Source: Chlorobium phaeovibrioides (GTDB taxonomy: Bacteria > Bacteroidota > Chlorobiia > Chlorobiales > Chlorobiaceae). Taken from it: a DNA stretch of 64,000 bases. How positions within the stretch are numbered: the first letter of the stretch is position 1; each line of letters opens with the position of its first letter. Shown here one piece after another: positions 56,209 to 64,000 of the stretch. Both the position numbers and the translations under genes were made by a program. The DNA is taken from positions 16,170-80,169 of the forward strand of contig NZ_RXYK01000010.1 in assembly GCF_003968655.1 (NCBI RefSeq). The letters run 5' to 3'. The notes under the pieces were generated by a model. It did not search any database. It was not told the origin of the DNA and saw only the letters and a list, made by a program, of their open reading frames with translations.

Positions 56209-57702
56209 TCAGTCGTTTTCGTCCTTGTCGATTGAGGCTTCGTTGACCTCAATAGGGTAGTCTCCGCTGAAGCATGCTGTGCAGTAGCTGCATGTTTCAC
56301 CTTCAAATGAGGGGACACTGGCAAGAAGGCCTTCCATTGAGAGGTATTTGAGAGAATCAACCCCTATGTATTCCCGGATTTTTTCAATCTCATCAAAATC
56401 GCCGTCAAGGGAGTCGAACATGTGGGTGAGAAGTTGCCTCTTTGTCGGGAAGTCCATGCCGTAAAAGCATGGGTTGGTGATGGGGGGTGAGCTGATGTGA
56501 AGGTGTATTGCGCTCGGCCCGGCTTCATGGATGAGTTTGATGAGCATTCTGGCGGTTGTTCCCCTGACAATTGAATCGTCAATAAGGATGATGGGCCTGT
56601 CCTGCAGGACACCGCGTACAATGTTGTATTTGGAACGAACCTTGATGTCGCGGCTTTGGACGCCTGGCTGTATGAAGGTTCTTCCGACATAATGGTTTCG
56701 TATCAGCCCGTGTTCAAAACGGGCGGGACGGTTCATCCGGTTGCTTTCCCGCACAAAACCGAGTGCGGCTGTATTTGAAGAGTCGGGAACGCTGACAACG
56801 GTCAGCTCTTTTTCTCCCGGTATGGGAGTGATTGCTGATTCTCGGGCAAGGTTTTTCCCGAGGTTGCGGCGAACCTTGTCAACCGAGTTGCTGAAAATAA
56901 AGCTGTCGGGCCGTGCAAAATAGACATATTCAAAAATGCATCTGGCTTTCCGCTCACTGGTAGGGAGGAAGAGCGATGTCGGCTTTTCATTGGCAACTGC
57001 AAGGTGATCGATGAGAAGAATTTCACCCGGTTCAATGTCGCGGATGTACTCCGCCTGGATAATGTCGAACGCACAGGTTTCGCTTGCCACCACATAGGCA
57101 AGCTCTCCTGTGATGGGATCGGTCTTTTTCCCGAGCGCAAGCGGCCTGAACCCATGAGGATCGCGGGCGGCAATCATCTGGTTGTTGGCCAGCAGAACCA
57201 TTGAGTAAGCCCCTTCCACCTGTTTGAGTGCGTCGTAAATTTGCTGCAGAGGCTCTTTTTCACGGCTTCTGGCAGCAAGATGCGGTATGATTTCCGTGTC
57301 TGAGGAGGCCTGAAAGATGACCCCGAGTTCTGTCAGTTCACGGCGAAGCTTGCGGGAGTTGGTGAGGTTGCCGTTATGGGCTATGGCCAGGCTGCCTGAC
57401 CGGTAGGTGAGTGAAAATGGCTGGATGTTGCTGGTGGCAGTGGAAGAGCCGGTGGTGGAGTATCGGTTGTGGCCGATGGCAGCATAGCCTCCAAGGTCGT
57501 CAAACACCGTTTCATCTCTGAAAACTTCTGATACCAGGCCCATTCCCTTGTGCTGCCTGAATAGGGTTTTCTTGCGGGTCTTGCTGTAGTCGGCAACCAC
57601 AATTCCTGCGGCCTCCTGCCCCCTGTGCTGAAGGGAGTAAAGCCCATAGAATGTGTCTTCCGCAGGAGTTTTTGAGTTGAAAATTCCGAAAACTCCACAC
57701 AT
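56209..57702 (-). CDS. purF: Amidophosphoribosyltransferase
   Basis: A 497-residue enzyme for the first committed step of purine synthesis (PRPP plus glutamine to phosphoribosylamine). The Ntn glutaminase domain has nucleophile Cys2 directly after Met (MCGVFGIFN), RHNRYST-like IGHNRYSTTGSS and the glutamine-site residues. The phosphoribosyltransferase domain has the PRPP loop IILIDDSIVRGTTAR. Cys residues in NPCFYGMD and ETCSYCTACFSGDYP match the [4Fe-4S] type known from Bacillus, but the propeptide of that enzyme is missing. purN and purH are about 4-8 kb away. Confidence 0.96.
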   Translation of the reverse strand: MCGVFGIFNSKTPAEDTFYGLYSLQHRGQEAAGIVVADYSKTRKKTLFRQHKGMGLVSEVFRDETVFDDLGGYAAIGHNRYSTTGSSTATSNIQPFSLTYRSGSLAIAHNGNLTNSRKLRRELTELGVIFQASSDTEIIPHLAARSREKEPLQQIYDALKQVEGAYSMVLLANNQMIAARDPHGFRPLALGKKTDPITGELAYVVASETCAFDIIQAEYIRDIEPGEILLIDHLAVANEKPTSLFLPTSERKARCIFEYVYFARPDSFIFSNSVDKVRRNLGKNLARESAITPIPGEKELTVVSVPDSSNTAALGFVRESNRMNRPARFEHGLIRNHYVGRTFIQPGVQSRDIKVRSKYNIVRGVLQDRPIILIDDSIVRGTTARMLIKLIHEAGPSAIHLHISSPPITNPCFYGMDFPTKRQLLTHMFDSLDGDFDEIEKIREYIGVDSLKYLSMEGLLASVPSFEGETCSYCTACFSGDYPIEVNEASIDKDEND

Positions 57703-57822
57703 AAGCCGGGGATGTTAAGGTTATGTAAACTCCGTTGCTTCTTAAAATCGCAATTGAAGCCACAACTTCAAACCAAAAAACCGAAAATATTGATTCAGTT
57801 TGTGAAATGATGGGGGGAAATG

Positions 57823-57853
57823 AAAAAAGCACGGAACGATTCCGTGCTTTTTT
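57823..57853 (-). terminator. Intrinsic terminator downstream of tRNA-Ala
   Basis: AAAAAAGCACGGAA (57823-57836) with TTCCGTGCTTTTTT (57840-57853) over a three-base loop. On the minus strand it directly follows the tRNA and ends in a T-run; it can also act on the plus strand. Confidence 0.88.
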
Positions 57854-57858
57854 CTGTG

Positions 57859-57931
57859 TGGAGCTAAGGAGACTCGAACTCCTGACCCTTTGCATGCCAT
57901 GCAAATGCTCTACCAACTGAGCTATAGCCCC
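57859..57931 (-). tRNA. tRNA-Ala (anticodon GGC)
   Basis: A 73-base cloverleaf on the minus strand: acceptor GGGGCTA/TAGCTCC with the G3-U70 wobble pair that marks tRNA-Ala, D arm GCTC..GAGC, anticodon stem TTTGC/GCAAA with loop ATGGCAT (anticodon GGC), and T arm AGGAG TTCGAGT CTCCT with discriminator A. CCA is not encoded. A terminator follows within 6 bases. With the AT-rich flanks it fills most of the 341-base gap between purF and ftsX; I saw no protein gene there. Confidence 0.96.
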
Positions 57932-58043
57932 TTATTTCAAGCTTTAATTAAAAGAAAAAAAACTTGTTTTTGCAACTTGTTTTGTTGATTCTTTTACTAC
58001 AATTGATCTTTGTTCAAAAGCCAATCCATTATCCCGTCCTCTC

Positions 58044-58928
58044 ATGTCACTCTCGTTTGTCCTCAAAGAGGGGTTTTCCAGCATCGGAAGAGCGAAACTG
58101 CCCGCTGCCATCACTGTGGCCATCAGCTTTTTTTCTCTTGTCCTTCTTGGCCTGTTCGGTACGGTTTCCCTCAGTTTTTATGATGTGATCCAGGAACTTC
58201 GCGGGAGGGTTGAACTTGAGGTTTTTTTCAGTGACTCCATGAACAATGATGCTGCCGGAAGCGCAACGGAAAAGATGAAGGGGCTGGCGGGTGTAGAAGA
58301 GGTCTCTTTTGTGAGCAGGGAGGAGGCCGCCAGAATTTTTTCGGGTGAGTTCGGTGAGGATGTTGTCGCCATTCTTGGCTCCAATCCACTGCCACGGTCG
58401 GCCAGGATATCCGTTCAGCCCGGCTATGCATCTGCTGACAGTCTTGCCATCATGGTTCCGGCAATCAGGGAGGTTGCTCCGGGTTCCGATATCCGCTACA
58501 ATAAGGCATTTCTGGGGCAGATTGAGGAGAACGCCAGGCTCTTTACCTTTGTGACAGGCGCTCTGGGCATCCTTATTTCTGTAGCCACGGTGGTGATGAT
58601 CGGCTATACGATTCGTCTGGCAATGCATGCCCGGCAGGAGAAAATCAGGACCATGAGGCTTGTCGGCGCTTCAGGCTCTATCATTGCAGCTCCCTACATC
58701 ATTGAAGGGGCATTGCAGGGGCTTCTGTCGGGACTTCTGGCAGCCGGTGCTCTGGCATTGCTCTTCGAGCTTGGTATCGCCCGTTACGAACCGGCTCTGT
58801 ATATGGTGCTCCGTTCTTCGGCTCTTCTCATCTATCCCTCAGTCGTACTCCTTGGCCTCTGTCTTGGTTTTATGGGCAGTGCGGCTTCAGTAGGCCGCTC
58901 GCTTCGCCTTGTGGTCAAAAAAGGATAG
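58044..58928 (+). CDS. ftsX: FtsX-like cell-division permease
   Basis: A 294-residue membrane protein. One helix near the N-terminus (AITVAISFFSLVLLGLFG) is followed by a periplasmic domain (about 45-165: ELEVFFSDSM, VEEVSFVSREEAARIF) and three C-terminal helices, the FtsX topology. FtsX with the FtsE ATPase controls cell-wall hydrolases at the septum. No ftsE is adjacent here. It converges with nfo, with 14 bases between the stops. Confidence 0.9.
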   Translation: MSLSFVLKEGFSSIGRAKLPAAITVAISFFSLVLLGLFGTVSLSFYDVIQELRGRVELEVFFSDSMNNDAAGSATEKMKGLAGVEEVSFVSREEAARIFSGEFGEDVVAILGSNPLPRSARISVQPGYASADSLAIMVPAIREVAPGSDIRYNKAFLGQIEENARLFTFVTGALGILISVATVVMIGYTIRLAMHARQEKIRTMRLVGASGSIIAAPYIIEGALQGLLSGLLAAGALALLFELGIARYEPALYMVLRSSALLIYPSVVLLGLCLGFMGSAASVGRSLRLVVKKG

Positions 58929-58942
58929 GTTCAGTTCAGCCT

Positions 58943-59782
58943 TCATCCAAGGCTGTAGAGCAGCTCTATTTCCTCTTTCCACCCTTCGGAATCCGGGGTT
59001 TCAAGAATGAGCGGGATTTCCTCGAACAGGGGGCTTTGCATGATGTAGCCGAAGCACTCAAGTCCGATCATTCCTTTCCCTATGCAGGCGTGCCTGTCAA
59101 GCCGGCTGCCAAGCGGTCGGAGGGCATCATTCAGGTGCATGCCTTTCAGGTACTGCATGCCGACCGTCCGGTCAAACTCTTCAAAGGTTCTTTCGGCCGC
59201 CTCCGCTGTGCCAAGATCGTATCCTGAGGCAAACAGGTGGCATGTGTCGAGGCAGACGCCGATTCGTGAGCGGTCTTCAATGCGATCAATGATTGCCCGG
59301 AGATGCTCAAACCGGCTGCCGAGGTTGGTGCCCTGTCCTGCGGTGTTTTCAATGACGGCCGTTACCCTGTCGGTTGCTTTGATGGCGAGGTTGATCGAGT
59401 CGGCAATAAGACCGAGACATTCCTCCTCTCCTATGGCGTTCAGGTGGCTTCCTGGATGGAAGTTCAGAAGAACCAGTCCAAGTGTTTCTGCCCGCTCCAT
59501 CTCCTCAATGAATGCATTTCTGGAGCGCTCCAGCTTGTCGGGATCGGGATTGCCGAGGTTGATGAGGTAGCTGTCGTGGGGGAGGATGTGGCGGGCATCG
59601 AAACCGCCAGCTTCGCAGTGTCGCCGGAAGGCGTCAACAGAGGCTTTCTGCAGCGGTGGCGAGTGCCATTGCCGCTGGTTCCTGGTGAAAAGTGCGAATG
59701 CCTTTGCTCCGATGGCTGTGGCATTAAGGGGGGCGTTTTCAACACCTCCGGCTATACTGACATGGGCGCCGACTCGTTTCAT
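58943..59782 (-). CDS. nfo: Endonuclease IV
   Basis: A 279-residue TIM-barrel AP endonuclease with a trinuclear zinc site, which cuts 5' of abasic sites in base excision repair. Family signatures: [89 protein letters not shown] and LETPD. It overlaps the upstream glycosyltransferase gene by 4 bases on the same strand. Confidence 0.96.
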   Translation of the reverse strand: MKRVGAHVSIAGGVENAPLNATAIGAKAFALFTRNQRQWHSPPLQKASVDAFRRHCEAGGFDARHILPHDSYLINLGNPDPDKLERSRNAFIEEMERAETLGLVLLNFHPGSHLNAIGEEECLGLIADSINLAIKATDRVTAVIENTAGQGTNLGSRFEHLRAIIDRIEDRSRIGVCLDTCHLFASGYDLGTAEAAERTFEEFDRTVGMQYLKGMHLNDALRPLGSRLDRHACIGKGMIGLECFGYIMQSPLFEEIPLILETPDSEGWKEEIELLYSLG

Positions 59783-60765
59783 GAGCTGATGTTCTGTTCC
59801 TGTAGATTGGTGAGATTTTGTGTTTCCTTAATGGCGAATCTGCTCTCCGGGGGTGCTGAAATCGAGAGCATTTCGCCCAGCAGCCCCGTTGAGAAGAGCT
59901 GGACTCCAAGAATCAGCAGCAGTATGCCTAAAAAGAGAATGGGGCGGTTGCTGATGAAGTGGTTGTTGAAGATTTTGTCAAGGGTGACATAGAGGCTGAT
60001 GCCGAATCCGGCAAGAAAACTGATGAGGCCGGCCATGCCGAAAAAATGTATGGGGCGGCGGAAATACCGGGTAATGAAGAGGACGGCAAGAAAGTCGAAC
60101 AGTCCGGAAAGAAACCGGCCGGCTCCATATTTGGTTGTGCCGAATTTTCTCGGCCGGTGGCTTACGGCAACTTCGCTGACTCTGAACCCGTTCCATGCAG
60201 CAAGAACGGGGATGTAGCGGTGCATGTCGCCATGAAGTTCCAGACTCTGTGAGAGAGAGGAGCGGTAGACTTTCAGGCCGCAGTTGATATCGTGGATTCT
60301 TAGACCGGTGAAAAGTCTGGTGACGGTGTTGAAGAACTTTGATGGAATGGTTTTTGTGAGGGGATCACGCCGGTGGCGTTTCCATCCGCTGACCAGATCG
60401 TTTCCTTCAAGGAGTTTCTGAAGCAGCGGCTTTATGGATGCAGGGTCGTCCTGCAGATCGGCGTCAATTGTGCAGACAAATTCTCCTCCGGCTACCCTGA
60501 AACCGGCTGAAAGGGCGGCTGTTTTGCCGAAGTTTTTCTGGAATGATATGAGCTTCAGCCCCGGCGTGGAGGATGTCAGGCTTTTGATCACTTCGGCCGA
60601 TCCATCGGTTGAGCCGTCATCAATCATGACGATTTCATGGCTGAACGGATGGCTGAAAAGCTCCTGGAGCTCCCTGTCTCCGAGGGCCACTGAGAGCTCA
60701 TTGATGAGTTCGGCAATGGACTCCCGTTCGTTGAAGAGCGGGACAATGATGGAGAGGGTAATCAA
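59779..60765 (-). CDS. Family 2 glycosyltransferase, polyprenyl-phosphate type
   Basis: A 328-residue GT-A enzyme with [21 protein letters not shown] and the metal motif [10 protein letters not shown], then [14 protein letters not shown]. Two C-terminal membrane helices (about 230-255 and 270-295) place it in the DPM/ArnC/GtrB group, which moves a sugar onto undecaprenyl phosphate at the inner membrane. It probably serves envelope glycan modification; the donor sugar is unknown. It overlaps nfo by 4 bases and follows queE by 75 bases. Confidence 0.9.
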   Translation of the reverse strand: MITLSIIVPLFNERESIAELINELSVALGDRELQELFSHPFSHEIVMIDDGSTDGSAEVIKSLTSSTPGLKLISFQKNFGKTAALSAGFRVAGGEFVCTIDADLQDDPASIKPLLQKLLEGNDLVSGWKRHRRDPLTKTIPSKFFNTVTRLFTGLRIHDINCGLKVYRSSLSQSLELHGDMHRYIPVLAAWNGFRVSEVAVSHRPRKFGTTKYGAGRFLSGLFDFLAVLFITRYFRRPIHFFGMAGLISFLAGFGISLYVTLDKIFNNHFISNRPILFLGILLLILGVQLFSTGLLGEMLSISAPPESRFAIKETQNLTNLQEQNISS

Positions 60766-60840
60766 GTTGACGCATTGAATGTGAAAAATGAAAAGTACGC
60801 AGGCGCATCGTAAAAGTCAACGCCACCCTTGTTCCCGCTG

Positions 60841-61512
60841 TCAAGCTCCCCGCGTGCGCTCGGGCCACAACAGCTTGTGAAGCTGGAGCTGCATACGCAC
60901 TCTGAGACCGTCTTCAAGAATCCAGTCTGCCAGTTGTGCCGGCGCAAGCTCACCGGCAACCACTCCCATAAGGACAGTGCAGGATTTCTGAAGAGGATGC
61001 ATGCGGAGGAGGTCTCTCGACCAGAGATAGTCGTTGCGGTCGGCCACCACCATCTTGAACTCGAATGATTTCTGCAGCTCTTTTCCCGCTTTGAAGGCAA
61101 GGGTAATGTTCTCCATGCAGTTTTTTCCCGACTCCCCGGATGAGGGGGGCTTCAGGTCAATGATTTTGTGGACCCGGGGGTCAATCCCCGCCACAGGGAT
61201 GAAGCCTCCAGTTTCCAGAAGAACCTTTCTGCCTGTGTTGCAGAGTTCGGTCATCAGCTGATGAACCCCCGGCTGTTCCAGAGGTTCGCCTCCGGTGATT
61301 TCAATGATTTCTGTTTTCAGTGCCAGTGCCCGGGAGACCACTTCTCGGGTTGTGAGCCTCTCTTCAGTGTTTCTTGCATAGAGTGAATCACAGTACCTGC
61401 AGTTGTGGCTGCAACCGGCAAGGCGGATGAATGCGCATGGCCATCCGGCATACGACGATTCTCCCTGGATGGAACGGAAAATCTCACTGATCTTGAGGAG
61501 AGCTTCATTCAT
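60841..61512 (-). CDS. queE: 7-carboxy-7-deazaguanine synthase (QueE), radical SAM
   Basis: A 223-residue radical SAM enzyme with the cluster motif Cys34-x3-Cys38-x2-Cys41 in GCSHNCRYCDS, preceded by the QueE start EIFRSIQGES and followed by ITGGEPLEQ. It ring-contracts CPH4 to CDG in queuosine (7-deazaguanine) synthesis. Partners queC/D/F are not in the window. It overlaps purN by 4 bases, and since 7-deazaguanines come from GTP the coupling with purine synthesis makes sense. Confidence 0.93.
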   Translation of the reverse strand: MNEALLKISEIFRSIQGESSYAGWPCAFIRLAGCSHNCRYCDSLYARNTEERLTTREVVSRALALKTEIIEITGGEPLEQPGVHQLMTELCNTGRKVLLETGGFIPVAGIDPRVHKIIDLKPPSSGESGKNCMENITLAFKAGKELQKSFEFKMVVADRNDYLWSRDLLRMHPLQKSCTVLMGVVAGELAPAQLADWILEDGLRVRMQLQLHKLLWPERTRGA

Positions 61513-62111
61513 GGGCAGGGCAGGGCAAGAAGTTTTTCAAGGGCGTCCGGGTAGAGCCTGTGTTCGCATTCAAGCACCCTTGCAGCGAGTGACTGGGGCG
61601 TGTCGTCTGTTTCTACCGGAACGCTGCGCTGCAGCAGAATAGCTCCGCGGTCGTACTCCTCGTCAACAAAATGGACGGTGGCTCCGCTCCGGCTTTCTCC
61701 TGCAGCAATAACAGCTTCGTGCACATGGGTTCCGTACATTCCCTCTCCGCCAAATTTCGGTAGAAGAGCCGGATGAATGTTGAGAATTTTCCCGCTGTAT
61801 CGTTTGACCATCTCTGCAGGAATTTTGCGCATATAGCCTGCAAGCAGTATGAACTCAATGTGGTGCTCTTCAAGCGTGTCCAGCATGGCACCCGAAAAGT
61901 CGCCGGGTTCATTGAACTGTTTTTCCGAGAGATGGACGGTCTCAATTCCCTTTTCCCTCGCAAACTCCATTGCTCCGCATGCGGAGCGGTTGGAGATGCA
62001 GAGGACGATTTCAGCCGGCAGAGAGCGCTCTTCAATTGCATGGAAAAGGGCCCGGAAATTGCTTCCGCCTCCAGAGCAGAAAACGGCCAGGCGTCTTTTA
62101 TGGTTACTCAT
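61509..62111 (-). CDS. purN: Phosphoribosylglycinamide formyltransferase
   Basis: A 200-residue enzyme that formylates GAR with 10-formyl-THF. Visible: [12 protein letters not shown] for phosphate binding, [10 protein letters not shown], catalytic Asn and His in NIHPALLP, and the Asp in [11 protein letters not shown]. It is read divergently from purH (105-base gap) and translationally coupled to queE. Confidence 0.95.
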   Translation of the reverse strand: MSNHKRRLAVFCSGGGSNFRALFHAIEERSLPAEIVLCISNRSACGAMEFAREKGIETVHLSEKQFNEPGDFSGAMLDTLEEHHIEFILLAGYMRKIPAEMVKRYSGKILNIHPALLPKFGGEGMYGTHVHEAVIAAGESRSGATVHFVDEEYDRGAILLQRSVPVETDDTPQSLAARVLECEHRLYPDALEKLLALPCP

Positions 62112-62216
62112 ATTGGGAATATTTCTTACATTTCCGCTTCTGAAAGCCCTGTCGGCAATCTTTGCCGTGGGCTCTGGTCTCCTTTGCCATTATACCATAA
62201 GATAACCATTCCTCAA

Positions 62217-63791
62217 ATGTCTGATCCGCTTATCAAAAGAGCACTGGTGTCGGTTTCTGATAAAACCGGTATTGTCGATTTCTGCAGGGAGCTGGTCTCT
62301 CTGGGTGTTGAAATCTTTTCAACCGGCGGTACTCTCAAAACTCTTCAGGATGCGGGCCTCAAATCCGCCTCCATTTCCACCATCACCGGGTTTCCTGAAA
62401 TCATGGACGGTCGGGTGAAAACCCTCCACCCTAAAATCCACGGTGGCCTTCTGGCGGTCAGAAACAATCCGGACCATTCTGCCCAGGCGATTGAAAACGG
62501 CATCAGCTTTATTGATATGGTTGTCGTCAACCTCTATCCTTTTGAAGCAACGGTGGCAAAACCGGATGTTTCGTTTGAAGATGCCATAGAAAATATTGAT
62601 ATCGGCGGCCCCTCCATGCTTCGGAGTGCAGCAAAAAACAACGAGTCGGTGACGGTGCTGACCGACAGTGCCGATTATGCCGGTGTCCTTGCTGAAATGC
62701 GTGCCGGCGGCGGTGCAACTCTTCGCTCCACACGCCTCCGTCTTGCCCTGAAGGTGTTTGAACTTACATCCCGTTATGACCGTGCGATTGCCGGTTACCT
62801 TTCAAAGTCCGCCGGAACGGAGGTCGCTGCGGCTGAAAGCATGACTGTTCAGCTTGACAAAGAACTTGGCATGCGCTACGGAGAGAACCCGCACCAGAGT
62901 GCCGGATTCTACCGTTTGACCGACGCTGATGGAACCCGTTCCTTTGCCGACTATTTTGAGAAACTTCACGGCAAGGAGCTTTCCTACAACAACATGCTCG
63001 ACATTGCCGCTGCCGGAGGACTGATTGAGGAGTTCCGCGGAGAGGATCCGTCAGTTGTCATCATAAAGCACACCAACCCCTGCGGCGTTGCCCAGGCGCC
63101 AACCCTTCTTGAAGCCTGGAAACGGGCATTCTCCACCGATACACAGGCACCGTTTGGTGGCATTATTGCCTTCAACCGCCCTCTCGACATGGAGACAGCA
63201 AAGGCCGTCAACGCAATCTTCACTGAAATCCTCATTGCTCCGGCCTATGAAGAGGGTGTGCTCGACATGCTCATGAAAAAGAAAGACCGCCGTCTGCTGG
63301 TTCAGACCGGTGCTCTTCCCAAAGGGGGATGGGAGTTCAAATCCACCCCATTCGGCATGCTTGTCCAGGAGCGCGACAGCCGCATTGCCACCCGCGATGA
63401 GCTCAAGGTCGTCACGAAGCGCCAGCCAACCGAAGAGGAGCTCGGAGACCTTATGTTTGCATGGAAAATCTGCAAGCACATCAAGAGCAACACCATACTC
63501 TATGTCCGCAACCGCCAGACCTACGGTGTAGGCGCCGGACAGATGTCGCGCGTTGACTCATCAAAGATTGCACGCTGGAAAGCCTCAGAGGTCAATCTCG
63601 ACCTGCACGGTTCAGTTGTGGCCTCCGACGCCTTCTTCCCCTTTGCCGACGGCCTGCTTGCTGCAGCTGAAGCCGGAGTAACCGCAGTCATTCAGCCCGG
63701 CGGCTCCATAAGGGACAATGAAGTGATTGAAGCAGCCGATGCCAACAACCTCGCCATGGTCTTCACCGGCATGCGCCACTTCAAGCACTGA
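62217..63791 (+). CDS. purH: Bifunctional AICAR transformylase / IMP cyclohydrolase
   Basis: A 524-residue enzyme for the last two steps to IMP. The N-terminal MGS-like cyclohydrolase has [24 protein letters not shown] and [15 protein letters not shown]. The transformylase has [14 protein letters not shown] and the catalytic Lys-His in [14 protein letters not shown] 62217 ([13 protein letters not shown]) was chosen because the frame stays open 148 codons further upstream only through the purN antisense strand. It is followed by a strong terminator. Confidence 0.97.
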   Translation: MSDPLIKRALVSVSDKTGIVDFCRELVSLGVEIFSTGGTLKTLQDAGLKSASISTITGFPEIMDGRVKTLHPKIHGGLLAVRNNPDHSAQAIENGISFIDMVVVNLYPFEATVAKPDVSFEDAIENIDIGGPSMLRSAAKNNESVTVLTDSADYAGVLAEMRAGGGATLRSTRLRLALKVFELTSRYDRAIAGYLSKSAGTEVAAAESMTVQLDKELGMRYGENPHQSAGFYRLTDADGTRSFADYFEKLHGKELSYNNMLDIAAAGGLIEEFRGEDPSVVIIKHTNPCGVAQAPTLLEAWKRAFSTDTQAPFGGIIAFNRPLDMETAKAVNAIFTEILIAPAYEEGVLDMLMKKKDRRLLVQTGALPKGGWEFKSTPFGMLVQERDSRIATRDELKVVTKRQPTEEELGDLMFAWKICKHIKSNTILYVRNRQTYGVGAGQMSRVDSSKIARWKASEVNLDLHGSVVASDAFFPFADGLLAAAEAGVTAVIQPGGSIRDNEVIEAADANNLAMVFTGMRHFKH

Positions 63792-63811
63792 TCCTGATCG
63801 CATAGCCTCCC

Positions 63812-63847
63812 AATTGATAAAGCCCGCAAAAGCGGGCTTTATCAATT
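63812..63847 (+). terminator. Intrinsic terminator of purH
   Basis: A perfect 16-pair stem: AATTGATAAAGCCCGC (63812-63827), loop AAAA, and its complement (63832-63847). The T-run is inside the right arm, so termination is possible on both strands. Confidence 0.88.
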
Positions 63848-64000
63848 AAAAATCAGGGCCGAAACTAGGGGACATCCTATATTGAAACCATCAAACACAA
63901 AGTTTTCCCGTTTGCATAATAATCCCACCAGTGCTTTGTAAAGCACGAAAAAAGAGGCGGGTTGCTCACTTCTGTAGAATCTCGTACCTTATCGTTATCG
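63848..64000. other. Intergenic region at window end
   Basis: No gene is seen. It holds a TATATTGAAA box (63878-63887) like those before several genes here, and a small hairpin GTGCTTT-GT-AAAGCAC (63931-63946). It is probably the promoter region of a plus-strand gene beyond the window. Confidence 0.4.

Noticed and set aside
61773..62216. 148-codon in-frame extension upstream of purH
   Set aside because: It reads through the antisense of purN and the divergent promoter region; PurH family proteins begin at the [13 protein letters not shown] position.

Overview
The window looks like a chromosomal segment of a green sulfur bacterium (Chlorobiaceae, Chlorobium/Pelodictyon type). This is inferred from a RuBisCO-like protein gene beside an LsrF-like aldolase, a short primary sigma factor without region 1.1, a type 2 isoleucyl-tRNA synthetase, and the general look of the housekeeping proteins. 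I cannot name the species from the sequence alone. No prophage, insertion sequence, integrase or CRISPR array was seen.

Layout. (1) 1-13.2 kb: a surface/secretion locus. It holds the 3' end of an RTX-repeat protein, a 1943-residue repeat adhesin with a C-terminal RTX region, a LapB-type type I secretion ABC transporter, a 92-residue protein, an HlyD/LapC-type adaptor, and an exported trypsin-like protease. (2) 13.2-39.5 kb: housekeeping genes. In order these are a possible 52-residue small-protein transcription unit, clpP, valS, rpoD, an LptF/G permease and an M16 peptidase lipoprotein (both minus), uvrB, rel, lemA with two TPM-domain genes, gcvT, ftsK, nfu/mrp/der (minus), rplM-rpsI, rpsB-tsf, pyrH and recX (minus). 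(3) 39.6-45.9 kb: a probable operon with an aldolase-SDR fusion, an LsrF-like aldolase, a RuBisCO-like protein, an SDR, an LptE-like lipoprotein and a HEPN protein. (4) 46.0-51.9 kb: nucleotide-sugar genes rfbA-rfbC-rfbD-rfbB, a galE-like gene and manC. (5) 52-64 kb: a small helical protein, ileS, a DksA-family gene, purF (minus), tRNA-Ala(GGC) (minus), ftsX, then nfo, a glycosyltransferase, queE and purN (all minus), and purH (plus).

How the genes work together. The first block encodes two RTX-type proteins with an inner-membrane exporter and adaptor; no TolC-like outer-membrane partner lies in the window. The RLP block combines enzymes that could cleave and reduce or oxidise a phosphorylated ketose, with DHAP as a plausible common product, so it reads as an uncharacterised salvage or detoxification pathway. 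The dTDP-rhamnose, UDP-sugar and GDP-mannose genes, with the LptE-like and LptF/G-like proteins and a polyprenyl-phosphate-type glycosyltransferase, supply envelope polysaccharide. purF, purN and purH serve purine synthesis.

Most notable: the IleRS carries a swapped signature motif (GVHH instead of HxGH), the ValRS has TLGH at the same site, the RLP/LsrF/aldolase-SDR cluster has a strong intercistronic hairpin, a TPM-domain gene appears to start at CTG in a CTGA overlap, and the Mrp ATPase lacks the usual CxxC but has a His/Cys-rich linker and a CCC tail.
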